Assembly: GCA_947461645.1 (NCBI GenBank)
Contig: CANHMN010000081.1
Location: 1 to 7,485, forward strand
DNA: 7,485 bases
Origin: Chitinophagaceae bacterium
GTDB lineage: Bacteria > Bacteroidota > Bacteroidia > Chitinophagales > Chitinophagaceae
Direction of reading: 5' to 3'
Part shown: positions 1 through 5,325 of the stretch, piece after piece
Position numbering within the stretch: the stretch's first letter is position 1
Layout: the number at the start of each line of letters is the position of its first letter
Position numbers and translations under genes: made by a program
The notes under the pieces: model-generated
What the model was told of the DNA's origin: nothing
Seen by the model: only the letters and a program-made list of their open reading frames with translations
Database searches by the model: none

Positions 1-531
1 GATACAATAACTTTAGGTGGGGGCTGTTATTGGTGCGTGGAAGCCGTTTATGAAAAGTTGATAGGAGTAAAATCGGTTGTTTCGGGTTTTTCCGGGGGGA
101 ATATTACGAGCCCTACCTACAGAGAGGTATGTATGGGAAACACCGGACATGCAGAGGTTGTACAAATTGTTTTCAACAACAAACAAACTTCAGTCGAAGA
201 AATATTAAAAGTGTTTTTTACCGTTCATGACCCAACAACATTTAACAGACAAGGGGCAGATGAAGGGGAACAATACCGTTCTATAATATTTTACAGTAAT
301 GAAAAGCAACGTCGTATTGCGAAGGAAATTATTAATGAATTGAACAAACAAAAAGTATATGACAAGCCAATTGTAACACAGGTTGTTGCCTTTGATAAAT
401 TTTATCCTGCAGATCAATCGCACCAGGACTATTACGAGCGCAACAGAGAAAAAGGGTACTGCAGAATGGTTATACAGCCCAAGCTTGAAAAATTTGAAAA
501 AGTATTCAAAAATCGATTAAAGAAAAATTGA
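1..531 (+). CDS. msrA: Peptide-methionine (S)-S-oxide reductase MsrA, 5' partial
   Basis: MsrA reduces methionine-S-sulfoxide, free or in proteins, back to methionine, using a catalytic cysteine that is recycled through a disulfide and thioredoxin. The frame is open from base 1, and the first 12 visible codons contain GGGCYWCVE, the MsrA active site (usual form GCFW), so the GTG at 37 is internal and not the start. Catalytic Cys is visible residue 9 (bases 25-27), and Glu14 fits the conserved acid of the active site. The family pattern continues with SGFSGG, a HDPTTFNRQGAD stretch, YRS, and HQDYYERN near the C terminus. GYC close to the end supplies a likely resolving cysteine. The 176 visible residues suggest that only a short N-terminal piece (a start codon plus a few to some tens of residues) is missing. 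The stop lies 4 bp from the stop of the convergent lipoprotein gene. Confidence 0.95.
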   Translation, partial: DTITLGGGCYWCVEAVYEKLIGVKSVVSGFSGGNITSPTYREVCMGNTGHAEVVQIVFNNKQTSVEEILKVFFTVHDPTTFNRQGADEGEQYRSIIFYSNEKQRRIAKEIINELNKQKVYDKPIVTQVVAFDKFYPADQSHQDYYERNREKGYCRMVIQPKLEKFEKVFKNRLKKN

Positions 532-535
532 TTCG

Positions 536-1189
536 TTAACGCATAGATTTCTGACTTGTCAGGTTGGTGCAAATTGATTTGCCATATTCGTGTGCAAGTT
601 TTTCTGTTGATGATGGATCAAAAGATTTGGTTTGTACAGCGTAAACCAATTTTTTGGTTTTTACATCATAAAGGTTACTCTCCCAAAAATAGCTGGTACT
701 TTGTGTGTAATAACCTGGCTCGAATGTTCTTTCATAAATAGTGGAATAGTAACCCCAAAAGTTTCCATAGTAAACTGAATATGGAGTGTAATACATGCGC
801 GAGGGCTGGTAGTACTTTTCTCTTTCTTTACTGAGCAGCACTATGGTTAATAAAGCATCGTATCCTTCTTTTTGAACCTGCTGTAGAATTGTTTTTTCAT
901 TTTCCTGCCGAAAAGATTTTGGACCATAAATTTTAAGTGATGAAAAGGCATTGTAGCCATTTGCTGAAAGATCATCAGCCAAATGCATTTCCATTTTCTC
1001 TCTTAAATTCAAATCGCCATTGTTGATGATGCCTACCACCAATATTTTACGGTAATGCCATGAATCTGTAATTGATTCTTTCCAGCTGTAAGTAATGGAA
1101 GTAGAATTGCAACCTAACAGCATCAAGAGTATTGACAAAAAAGCTATGTTGTGAAGATTGTTTTTTCTGCCTAATGTGAATAATCTCAT
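536..1189 (-). CDS. Tyr-rich lipoprotein of unknown function
   Basis: The protein begins with a lipoprotein signal: basic residues near the N terminus, a hydrophobic stretch at about 15-25 and a lipobox ending LLGC, giving lipidated Cys27 followed by Asn-Ser. I prefer the ATG at 1189 (217 aa); a GTG at 1216 would add nine residues before a complete signal peptide. The mature part has an alpha/beta look, with KILVVGI at 48-54 and DALLTIVLL at 111-119. A striking Tyr-rich stretch follows at 126-161 (12 Tyr in 36 residues), then ESNLYDVKTKKLVYAVQTKSF. It resembles hypothetical lipoproteins I recall from other Bacteroidota, possibly DUF4136-like, but no function is known to me. It follows the dodecin gene by about 41 bp on the same strand and may be co-transcribed. 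Final location, inner or outer membrane, cannot be read here. Confidence 0.85.
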   Translation of the reverse strand: MRLFTLGRKNNLHNIAFLSILLMLLGCNSTSITYSWKESITDSWHYRKILVVGIINNGDLNLREKMEMHLADDLSANGYNAFSSLKIYGPKSFRQENEKTILQQVQKEGYDALLTIVLLSKEREKYYQPSRMYYTPYSVYYGNFWGYYSTIYERTFEPGYYTQSTSYFWESNLYDVKTKKLVYAVQTKSFDPSSTEKLAHEYGKSICTNLTSQKSMR

Positions 1190-1230
1190 GGTGATTTTTT
1201 GAGTTAAAATTTGCACTTAAGGGGTCTAAA

Positions 1231-1452
1231 TTATTTGGCTTCTTTGTCAACCAAATCCACTTCAAAACTCAATTTGACATTCACGCGGTATTCGGTAATT
1301 CTGTTGTTGTGAATTACCGCGCTTTGGTCTTCAATCCAAACAGATTTGATGTTGTGCAGCGATTGGGCAGCATGACTTACGGCGTTTTGGGTCGCGTCTT
1401 CCCAGCTTTTTGTGGAGTTAGACATCACTTCAATAACTTTAATTATACTCAT
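1231..1452 (-). CDS. Dodecin-family protein
   Basis: At 73 aa this matches dodecins, small proteins that assemble into hollow dodecamers and bind flavin dimers, serving as flavin buffers in the cytoplasm. The order fits the fold: a first strand with IKVIEV at 3-9, a helix with SWEDATQNAVSHAAQSL at 16-32, and two strands including EYRVNVKLSFEVD at 54-66. Aligned by eye to halobacterial dodecin as I remember it, the flavin-stacking Trp falls on Ser37 and the contacting Gln on Arg56. A Trp is present two residues further on (Trp39) and Gln43 is kept. Flavin binding is therefore not assured, and it may belong to a dodecin-like subfamily. The start is ATG with an A/T-rich leader and no Shine-Dalgarno. 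It sits between the 96-aa gene (46 bp upstream) and the lipoprotein gene on the same strand. Confidence 0.88.
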   Translation of the reverse strand: MSIIKVIEVMSNSTKSWEDATQNAVSHAAQSLHNIKSVWIEDQSAVIHNNRITEYRVNVKLSFEVDLVDKEAK

Positions 1453-1498
1453 GATTTTTAATTTTTATAATTGTTTGATTAAATGAGGAGGCGATCAA

Positions 1499-1789
1499 CT
1501 ATTGAAATATTTTAGATATTGTTGATAGGCTTCCTTTCATTCGAATTATTTTATTTATCGTTAGGGTAATCATATTTACAACTAATGCATTAAACATAGA
1601 CGATTTGTTTTCTGAAGATGATTTTCCTTTTTCAAGGATTGAATAACTCAATTGCCAAAACAAATTAATCGGCTTAATGCTCTCTTTTAACTCAAGCCAA
1701 GTTGAAGCAATTCTTTTTTCTATTTGAAAACATTCTTCCTTGTTTTTAATCTGCTTATCGATAAGCCATTCTTCAGTTGTCTTCTTCAT
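1499..1789 (-). CDS. Hypothetical 96-aa protein, third gene of the ytxH cassette
   Basis: I do not recognise this protein. It is 96 residues, Lys/Ser-rich and probably mostly helical. A charged N-terminal half (residues 1-40, with KNKEECFQIEKRIAS) is followed by WQLSYSILEKGK at about 45-56. A moderately hydrophobic stretch lies at 67-84 (FNALVVNMITLTINKIIR); it is too polar for me to call a membrane helix with confidence. Its ATG lies 17 bp inside the end of the upstream holin-superfamily gene, which implies translational coupling and supports the frame. By position it corresponds to YqjK in the enterobacterial yqjD-yqjE-yqjK cluster, so it may be an accessory of the small membrane proteins encoded before it. 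That is an inference from order only. Nothing suggests a signal peptide. Confidence 0.75.
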   Translation of the reverse strand: MKKTTEEWLIDKQIKNKEECFQIEKRIASTWLELKESIKPINLFWQLSYSILEKGKSSSENKSSMFNALVVNMITLTINKIIRMKGSLSTISKIFQ

Positions 1790-2135
1790 TATTCTTGTTT
1801 AAAATGAAATTCGCCGATAACTTCAATGCAAAGAGGTGAAATTGTTTTTTCATCATTGAAACAAAAACAAAGCCAGACACAAGAAAAATACCTGAAACAA
1901 TTAAAAAGCCAATGACATAGGAATCTAAAAGTGCAGAAATATAAAAGCCTAAAGCAATTCCCAAAAAAAACAAAACAAAAAACAAAAAGAAAAGCAATGT
2001 TAATCGTATAAAAACTTCAGCAATTAATTTTGATGATTTCTGTACTGCTTTTAATTCATAGTATTCGACTTTATTATCCAGGTATTTTCTAATATCCGAA
2101 ATAAGCTGTTCAGCTTTTTTTACAGAATCTACCAT
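1773..2135 (-). CDS. Phage-holin-superfamily (YqjE/DUF1469-like) two-helix membrane protein
   Basis: The 120-aa protein has a charged, probably amphipathic N-terminal helix (residues 1-40, with SDIRKYLDNKVEYYELKAVQ). Two closely spaced membrane helices follow at about 45-70 (very Phe/Leu-rich) and 73-93, ending in Lys96-Lys97, and the tail is charged. This layout is that of the Phage_holin_3_6/DUF1469 family, which includes E. coli YqjE; despite the name, these are usually chromosomal membrane proteins with no shown lytic role. The ATG starts one base after the ytxH stop and the end overlaps the next gene by 17 bp, so the three genes form one translationally coupled unit. An alternative is an unrelated two-helix protein, but the helix spacing and the YtxH neighbour favour the family call. 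A function in envelope stress or membrane organisation is only inferred. Confidence 0.82.
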   Translation of the reverse strand: MVDSVKKAEQLISDIRKYLDNKVEYYELKAVQKSSKLIAEVFIRLTLLFFLFFVLFFLGIALGFYISALLDSYVIGFLIVSGIFLVSGFVFVSMMKKQFHLFALKLSANFILNKNNEEDN

Positions 2136-2136
2136 T

Positions 2137-2385
2137 TTATAGATAGTCTTCAGATCCGTCCGTAATAGATTCTAAACGCTCTCTAATTTCTTCTTTGATG
2201 TTAGCCAATCTTCTCTTGCCCTTTTCAATGGTTTCATTGACATTGTCAGTTAGCTGGCTACCTGTTTTCTTGATGCGATTTCTTGTCTCTTTTCCGCTTG
2301 CTGGCGCAAATAAAACGCCTGCTAAAGCTCCAATTGCCAAGCCTGATGCAGCCGCAATCATAATTTTTTTGTTGTTGCTTTCCAT
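2137..2385 (-). CDS. YtxH-domain membrane protein
   Basis: This 82-aa protein shows the YtxH layout: a short basic N terminus (NNKK), one glycine-zipper membrane segment at about 8-28 with Gly15, Gly19 and Gly23, then the typical FAPASGKETR junction at 26-35. A charged helical tail with heptad-like spacing follows (LTDNVNETIEKGKRRLANI). YtxH proteins are small general-stress-linked membrane proteins, named after a Bacillus subtilis SigB-regulon protein, and their biochemical role is not known to me. It is the first gene of a minus-strand cassette: the stop is one base before the ATG of the holin-superfamily gene. A TAACTTTG -7-like box lies about 28 bp upstream. The ATG at 2385 is preceded by an A/T-rich stretch rather than a Shine-Dalgarno, as is usual in Bacteroidota. 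Confidence 0.9.
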   Translation of the reverse strand: MESNNKKIMIAAASGLAIGALAGVLFAPASGKETRNRIKKTGSQLTDNVNETIEKGKRRLANIKEEIRERLESITDGSEDYL

Positions 2386-2412
2386 GTTTTACAATTTTGT
2401 GGTGATAAAAAG

Positions 2413-2420
2413 CAAAGTTA
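2413..2420 (-). promoter_or_regulatory. Possible -7 promoter box for the ytxH cassette
   Basis: Read on the minus strand, these bases are TAACTTTG, an exact match to the Bacteroidota -7 consensus TAnnTTTG, about 28 bp before the ytxH ATG. I found no TTG or TTTG at the expected 19-21 bp further upstream; the nearest TTTTG is too close. An eight-base match with two free positions can arise by chance, so this rests on position as much as on sequence. Confidence 0.4.
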
Positions 2421-2442
2421 ATTTTTCAAAAGGCCTTTAATT

Positions 2443-2619
2443 ATGACTGATGGCAAGCCAATTCATGACTATTGTAGATTTTGTTGGAAAAGGAAGAATG
2501 AGATGGGGGATGTCTTAAAAATTATAGAGCCGGATAGAAATCCGGCTCGCATCTATTATCCAATATCCTATGAAAAACCTGAATTCAAAGGTGGTGTTTT
2601 TAACAGCCCAAATAAATGA
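2443..2619 (+). CDS. Possible small protein with a CxxC motif (58 codons)
   Basis: An ATG at 2443 opens 58 codons ending in TGA at 2617-2619, on the strand opposite to both neighbours. The deduced peptide begins MTDGKPIHDYCRFCWKRK, with His8, Cys11 and Cys14 forming HxxCxxC, a possible metal or redox site, and continues with a Pro/Tyr-rich part (PARIYYPISYEKP). Support for coding is modest: about two thirds of codons start with a purine, as real genes tend to, an AAAAGG lies about 10 bases before the ATG, and the upstream in-frame stop is at 2419, so the ATG is near the start of the open frame. Against it, I do not recognise the peptide, I see no clear plus-strand promoter, and a perfect hairpin (2527-2548) lies inside it, encoding EPDRNPA. 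It could equally be non-coding spacer. Confidence 0.35.
   Translation: MTDGKPIHDYCRFCWKRKNEMGDVLKIIEPDRNPARIYYPISYEKPEFKGGVFNSPNK
2517..2548 (-). terminator. Hairpin, probable terminator of the mlaEFD operon
   Basis: GAGCCGGAT (2527-2535) and ATCCGGCTC (2540-2548) pair perfectly over 9 bp with a four-base loop. Read on the minus strand, the stem is followed by TATAA and then five T (2521-2517). The hairpin lies about 100 bp past the mlaD stop, in the right orientation to end the minus-strand mla transcript. The T-run is short and starts about five bases after the stem, so this is a weaker-than-usual intrinsic terminator. On the plus strand no T-run follows. Confidence 0.45.
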
Positions 2620-2651
2620 CGATGGTCAGGTGTTTTTATGTTTATGAAATG

Positions 2652-3623
2652 TCATTCCTTTTTTTTCAACCTCTTGAAGTATTTTCTGAATAGAAAACTT
2701 TTTTGAGTTGCTGTAATTATCTTGTTCATTTCATTGGTTCCGTCTTTTAGGTTCAATAGTGTTTCTTTTAAATGGTTTGTCTGAATGCTGTCTTTCAGCA
2801 ATACCTGAATCATTCCGTTCTCACTATTCATAGCCTCATTTATATTGCTGCTTATTTTTTCAATGTCTTTACCTGCTTTTTTGATATCTGCTGTTGCTTG
2901 TTGTAGGTTTTCCATTCCTGTTGACAAATCTGCACGAAAATTACTGTCTCTGAGTAAAAGGCCAAGAGCACCTTTCCCATTCTCTGTGGATTGAATTATT
3001 TCGTTAATGCTAATGCTACTATTTTTTATCGATTGGGTGCTGCTTTTAAGATTGTAGCTTGTTTTTTTTATCGCATCATAAATAGACTCATCCGCAAGTA
3101 ATTTCCACAAGCCAGTACTTTTGTTTAATCTTTTTGTTGTTGTTTTGAGTTGTTCAACAACCGACGCAACATTATTATTGGTTTTGTAAAGTGTTCGAAG
3201 CATTTCATCAGTGTCAATAGCTTTTTTTGAAGGCAGCAAATCATGATTTTCGATTTTAGCTGATTTTCCGGGAGTGGATATAATATTGATGACTTTATTT
3301 CCTACTAAACCATCAGTGCCTATAGACACAATTGCGTTTTTTCTGATGATGTTTCTCATGTTGTTTTCAATTCTCATGTTCACCTCAAGTGTGCTGTCGT
3401 TTACAAAGTTGATATCATCCACAGTTCCAATATCAATTCCTCCAAATCTTACATTGTTTCCCGATTTCAATCCCTGTACATTTTCAAATCTCGCTTTTAT
3501 GATAAGGTTTGATCCAAATAAATTTCTGTTTTTCCCAATCATGTAAAGCAGTATAATTAGCAGCGATAGACCTGATATTACAAAGGCTCCAAGTTTTATG
3601 TTATCTGTTGTTTTCTTCTCCAT
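2652..3623 (-). CDS. mlaD: MlaD/Mce-family lipid-transport substrate-binding protein with long C-terminal helix region
   Basis: MlaD is the Mce-domain component of an ABC-type phospholipid transporter. It is anchored in the inner membrane by one N-terminal helix and forms a ring around a lipid channel in the periplasm. Here the helix is at about residues 12-29 and the Mce/MlaD domain at about 38-117, recognisable by NVQGLKSGNNVRFGGIDIGTV at 48-68 and GTDGLVGNKVINI. About 200 further residues are rich in Asn, Ser and Lys, with NGKGALGLLLRDS and NGMIQVLLKDS repeats-like segments and long predicted helices, ending in a basic FKRLKKKE. E. coli MlaD is about 183 aa, so this 323-aa form carries a long extension, as Bacteroidota Mce proteins often do. 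The ATG at 3623 is 7 bp after the mlaF stop. The plain Mce-family name is the safe one; mlaD is given from operon order. Confidence 0.9.
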   Translation of the reverse strand: MEKKTTDNIKLGAFVISGLSLLIILLYMIGKNRNLFGSNLIIKARFENVQGLKSGNNVRFGGIDIGTVDDINFVNDSTLEVNMRIENNMRNIIRKNAIVSIGTDGLVGNKVINIISTPGKSAKIENHDLLPSKKAIDTDEMLRTLYKTNNNVASVVEQLKTTTKRLNKSTGLWKLLADESIYDAIKKTSYNLKSSTQSIKNSSISINEIIQSTENGKGALGLLLRDSNFRADLSTGMENLQQATADIKKAGKDIEKISSNINEAMNSENGMIQVLLKDSIQTNHLKETLLNLKDGTNEMNKIITATQKSFLFRKYFKRLKKKE

Positions 3624-3630
3624 TTATGAT

Positions 3631-4377
3631 TTATTCGAAATATCGCTTGAGCTGTACATCTGTTGTTTTGCTTAGTGTTTCGTAATTGCCAAAAGCATAA
3701 CATTTGCCATCAATTAGAACTGCAACTTTATCGCCAGCTAACTTAACGCAATTCATGTCGTGTGAAATGATCAGGGATGCTGTGTTGTATTTGTTTTTGA
3801 TGTCAACCATCAATTGAACGATTTCTTTTCCTGTTATTGGATCAAGTCCTGTGGTTGGTTCGTCGTAAAGAATAATTTCAGGCTTTAATATTAAAGTTCT
3901 TGCCATGGCAATTCTTTTTCTCATACCGCCTGATAATTCAGCCGGCATCATGTTAAGCGTTTGAGCCAGGCCAACATCTTCGAGTGCTTGATTGACCAAT
4001 TCATTCGTTTTTTCTTTCGACATTTTTATCCAATGTCTTCTGAGTGGAAACTCAAGGTTTTCCTTTACTGTCATTGAGTCATAAAGAGCATTACCTTGAA
4101 ATAAAAATCCCACCCGCTCCCTAATTTTATCTAAGCCTGAATTGGACAGTACGGTAATTTCCTCATCGAATACTTTTATACTTCCACTGTCCGGTTTCAA
4201 CAAGCCGATAATGCATTTAATTAATACGGATTTCCCTGATCCTGATTTTCCAAGTACAACCACATTTTCGCCGCTGTTGAGTACAAGATTGAAATCATTG
4301 AGTACTTTGTTTTCGCCAAATGATTTATAAAGATGCTCTATACTCAATACAACTTTATGGTCAGTTTTTTCATTCAA
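3631..4377 (-). CDS. mlaF: MlaF-type ABC transporter ATP-binding protein
   Basis: This is the cytoplasmic ATPase that powers the MlaE permease. All ABC motifs are present: Walker A GKSGSGKS at 43-50, Q-loop Gln94 in FLFQG, signature LSGGMRKR at 148-155, Walker B ILYDE with Asp172 and catalytic Glu173, D-loop GLDP, and switch His206 in ISHD. SGGMRKR and the 248-aa length fit the MlaF/Ttg2A branch. The start is unusual: the frame has a stop at 4381-4383 and no ATG before the ABC core, so initiation must use TTG at 4377 or a nearby weak codon such as TTG encoding residue 11. Two out-of-frame ATGs lie at 4384 and 4373. A sequencing indel or frameshift near the start would be an alternative. The gene lies 20 bp after mlaE and 7 bp before mlaD, a tight operon. 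Confidence 0.93.
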   Translation of the reverse strand: MNEKTDHKVVLSIEHLYKSFGENKVLNDFNLVLNSGENVVVLGKSGSGKSVLIKCIIGLLKPDSGSIKVFDEEITVLSNSGLDKIRERVGFLFQGNALYDSMTVKENLEFPLRRHWIKMSKEKTNELVNQALEDVGLAQTLNMMPAELSGGMRKRIAMARTLILKPEIILYDEPTTGLDPITGKEIVQLMVDIKNKYNTASLIISHDMNCVKLAGDKVAVLIDGKCYAFGNYETLSKTTDVQLKRYFE

Positions 4378-4397
4378 TTTTCATTATTTGAGTTTTG

Positions 4398-5165
4398 TTA
4401 ATTGAAGCCCATTAGATCTGTGATTTGAACTGCGAGAAGATCTAAAATAAAAACGGCTACAGATGACAATACCACCGCCGAATTTGCACTTTTACCCACC
4501 CCTTCGGTTCCTTTGTTGCTGTTGTAACCTTTGAAACAACCTATAATTCCAATGGCAAACCCAAAAAAGTAGGTCTTGATAAAAGCAGGAAGAACATCTC
4601 TGAATTCGAGTGAATCATAAAGCTGCGACCAAAAGAATTGTAAACTGGTGTTGCCTTTAATGTTTATGCCGAGATAAGAACCGTATATTGATATGGCATC
4701 ACCAATAATAATTAAAATCGGCAGCATCAGTGTTGTTGCCATCACACGAGAAATTACCAAATATTTAAAAGGGTTCGTGCCACTCACTTCCATAGCATCA
4801 ATTTGTTCGGTTACCTTCATTGAGCCTAGTTCAGCACCGATGCTTGAGCCAATTTTTCCTGCAAAAATCAAGGCCGTTATTACCGGTCCAATTTCTCTGA
4901 CAATAGCAATGCCAACAATAGCAGGCAATTGTGATTCAACTCCATAATCAATCATAAATGGCCTTAATTGCATCGTTAATACCAAGCCCATGATAAACCC
5001 GGTCAATCCTACAAGTGGCAATGAGCCAACTCCAATTACATAGCATTGCTTCAGGAATTCTGAAGTTTCATAATTTGGTTTAAACCATTTAGAAAAGAAT
5101 TTTCCTGTGAAAGCAGATAAATTTCCAGCTTCCAACAAAAAATATTTTACAGCTTTATCCCGCAT
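4398..5165 (-). CDS. mlaE: MlaE-family ABC transporter permease
   Basis: MlaE is the inner-membrane permease of the Mla-type phospholipid transporter; it works as a dimer with MlaF on the cytoplasmic side and the MlaD ring on the periplasmic side. The 255-aa length is that of the family. The sequence shows an amphipathic N-terminal part, a first membrane segment with GLTGFIMGLVLTMQLRP at about 54-70, and the family signature region VREIGPVITALIFAGKIGSSIGAELG at about 89-114 continuing to MKVTEQIDAMEVSGTNP. Further hydrophobic segments follow (LMLPILIIIGDAIS, YFFGFAIGIIGCFKGYN, and the C-terminal helix AVVLSSVAVFILDLLAVQ). The start ATG at 5165 begins the operon mlaE-mlaF-mlaD. No gene for MlaA, MlaB or MlaC is seen in the window. 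I found no convincing promoter just upstream. Confidence 0.93.
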   Translation of the reverse strand: MRDKAVKYFLLEAGNLSAFTGKFFSKWFKPNYETSEFLKQCYVIGVGSLPLVGLTGFIMGLVLTMQLRPFMIDYGVESQLPAIVGIAIVREIGPVITALIFAGKIGSSIGAELGSMKVTEQIDAMEVSGTNPFKYLVISRVMATTLMLPILIIIGDAISIYGSYLGINIKGNTSLQFFWSQLYDSLEFRDVLPAFIKTYFFGFAIGIIGCFKGYNSNKGTEGVGKSANSAVVLSSVAVFILDLLAVQITDLMGFN

Positions 5166-5203
5166 TCTATTTTCTTTTCGTTTTTACAAAAGTTGCATTT
5201 GAC

Positions 5204-5266
5204 TTTTATTGATTAGATGATTTGATTTTGATTTTTATTGATTGCTGTCATTGCTTTTTATTGTTG
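5204..5266. repeat. Imperfect 11-bp direct repeats in the mlaE-usp divergent region
   Basis: TTTTATTGATT occurs at 5204-5214 and 5233-5243, and a related TTTTATTGTTG at 5256-5266, spaced 29 and 23 bp. They lie in the 160-bp AT-rich region between the divergent mlaE and usp genes, the last copy overlapping the candidate promoter spacer. They may be regulator-binding sites or simple low-complexity sequence. Confidence 0.35.
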
Positions 5267-5281
5267 TAGGAAATAAGTTTG
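5251..5281 (+). promoter_or_regulatory. Candidate Bacteroidota promoter for the usp genes
   Basis: TTG at 5251-5253 and TAAGTTTG at 5274-5281 are separated by 20 bp, fitting the Bacteroidota -33/-7 pattern (TTG or TTTG, about 19-21 bp, TAnnTTTG). The start of transcription would fall a few bases later, leaving a leader of roughly 35-40 bases before the ATG at 5326. Confidence 0.5.
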
Positions 5282-5325
5282 TCGCGCTTGATTTCATTTT
5301 ATTTCTTTCATCAAATTAGTTGTTT

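Noticed and set aside
37..39. GTG at 37 as the start of msrA
   Set aside because: The frame is open to base 1 and the catalytic GCYWC motif lies before it, so the gene starts outside the window.
534..541. CGTTAACG palindrome between the msrA and lipoprotein stops as a shared terminator
   Set aside because: An 8-bp palindrome without a loop or T-run cannot form a terminator hairpin.
1773..2135. Holin-family match as a sign of prophage
   Set aside because: This family is widespread on chromosomes beside YtxH-like genes, and no other phage gene is present.
2195..2440. 81-aa plus-strand ORF
   Set aside because: It is antisense to the clearly identified ytxH gene; its hydrophobic content mirrors the complement of that gene.
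2570..2647. 25-codon ORF (ATG at 2570)
   Set aside because: Too short, overlaps the better 58-codon candidate in another frame, and has no recognisable features.
3274..3546. 90-aa plus-strand ORF
   Set aside because: It lies wholly antisense to mlaD and shows no family resemblance.
5190..5204. AACTTTTG (minus strand) as a -7 box for mlaE
   Set aside because: It misses the leading T of TAnnTTTG and there is no TTG at a suitable distance upstream.
5320..5325. TTG at 5320 as start of the first usp gene
   Set aside because: The ATG six bases later begins exactly at the conserved first strand of Usp proteins.
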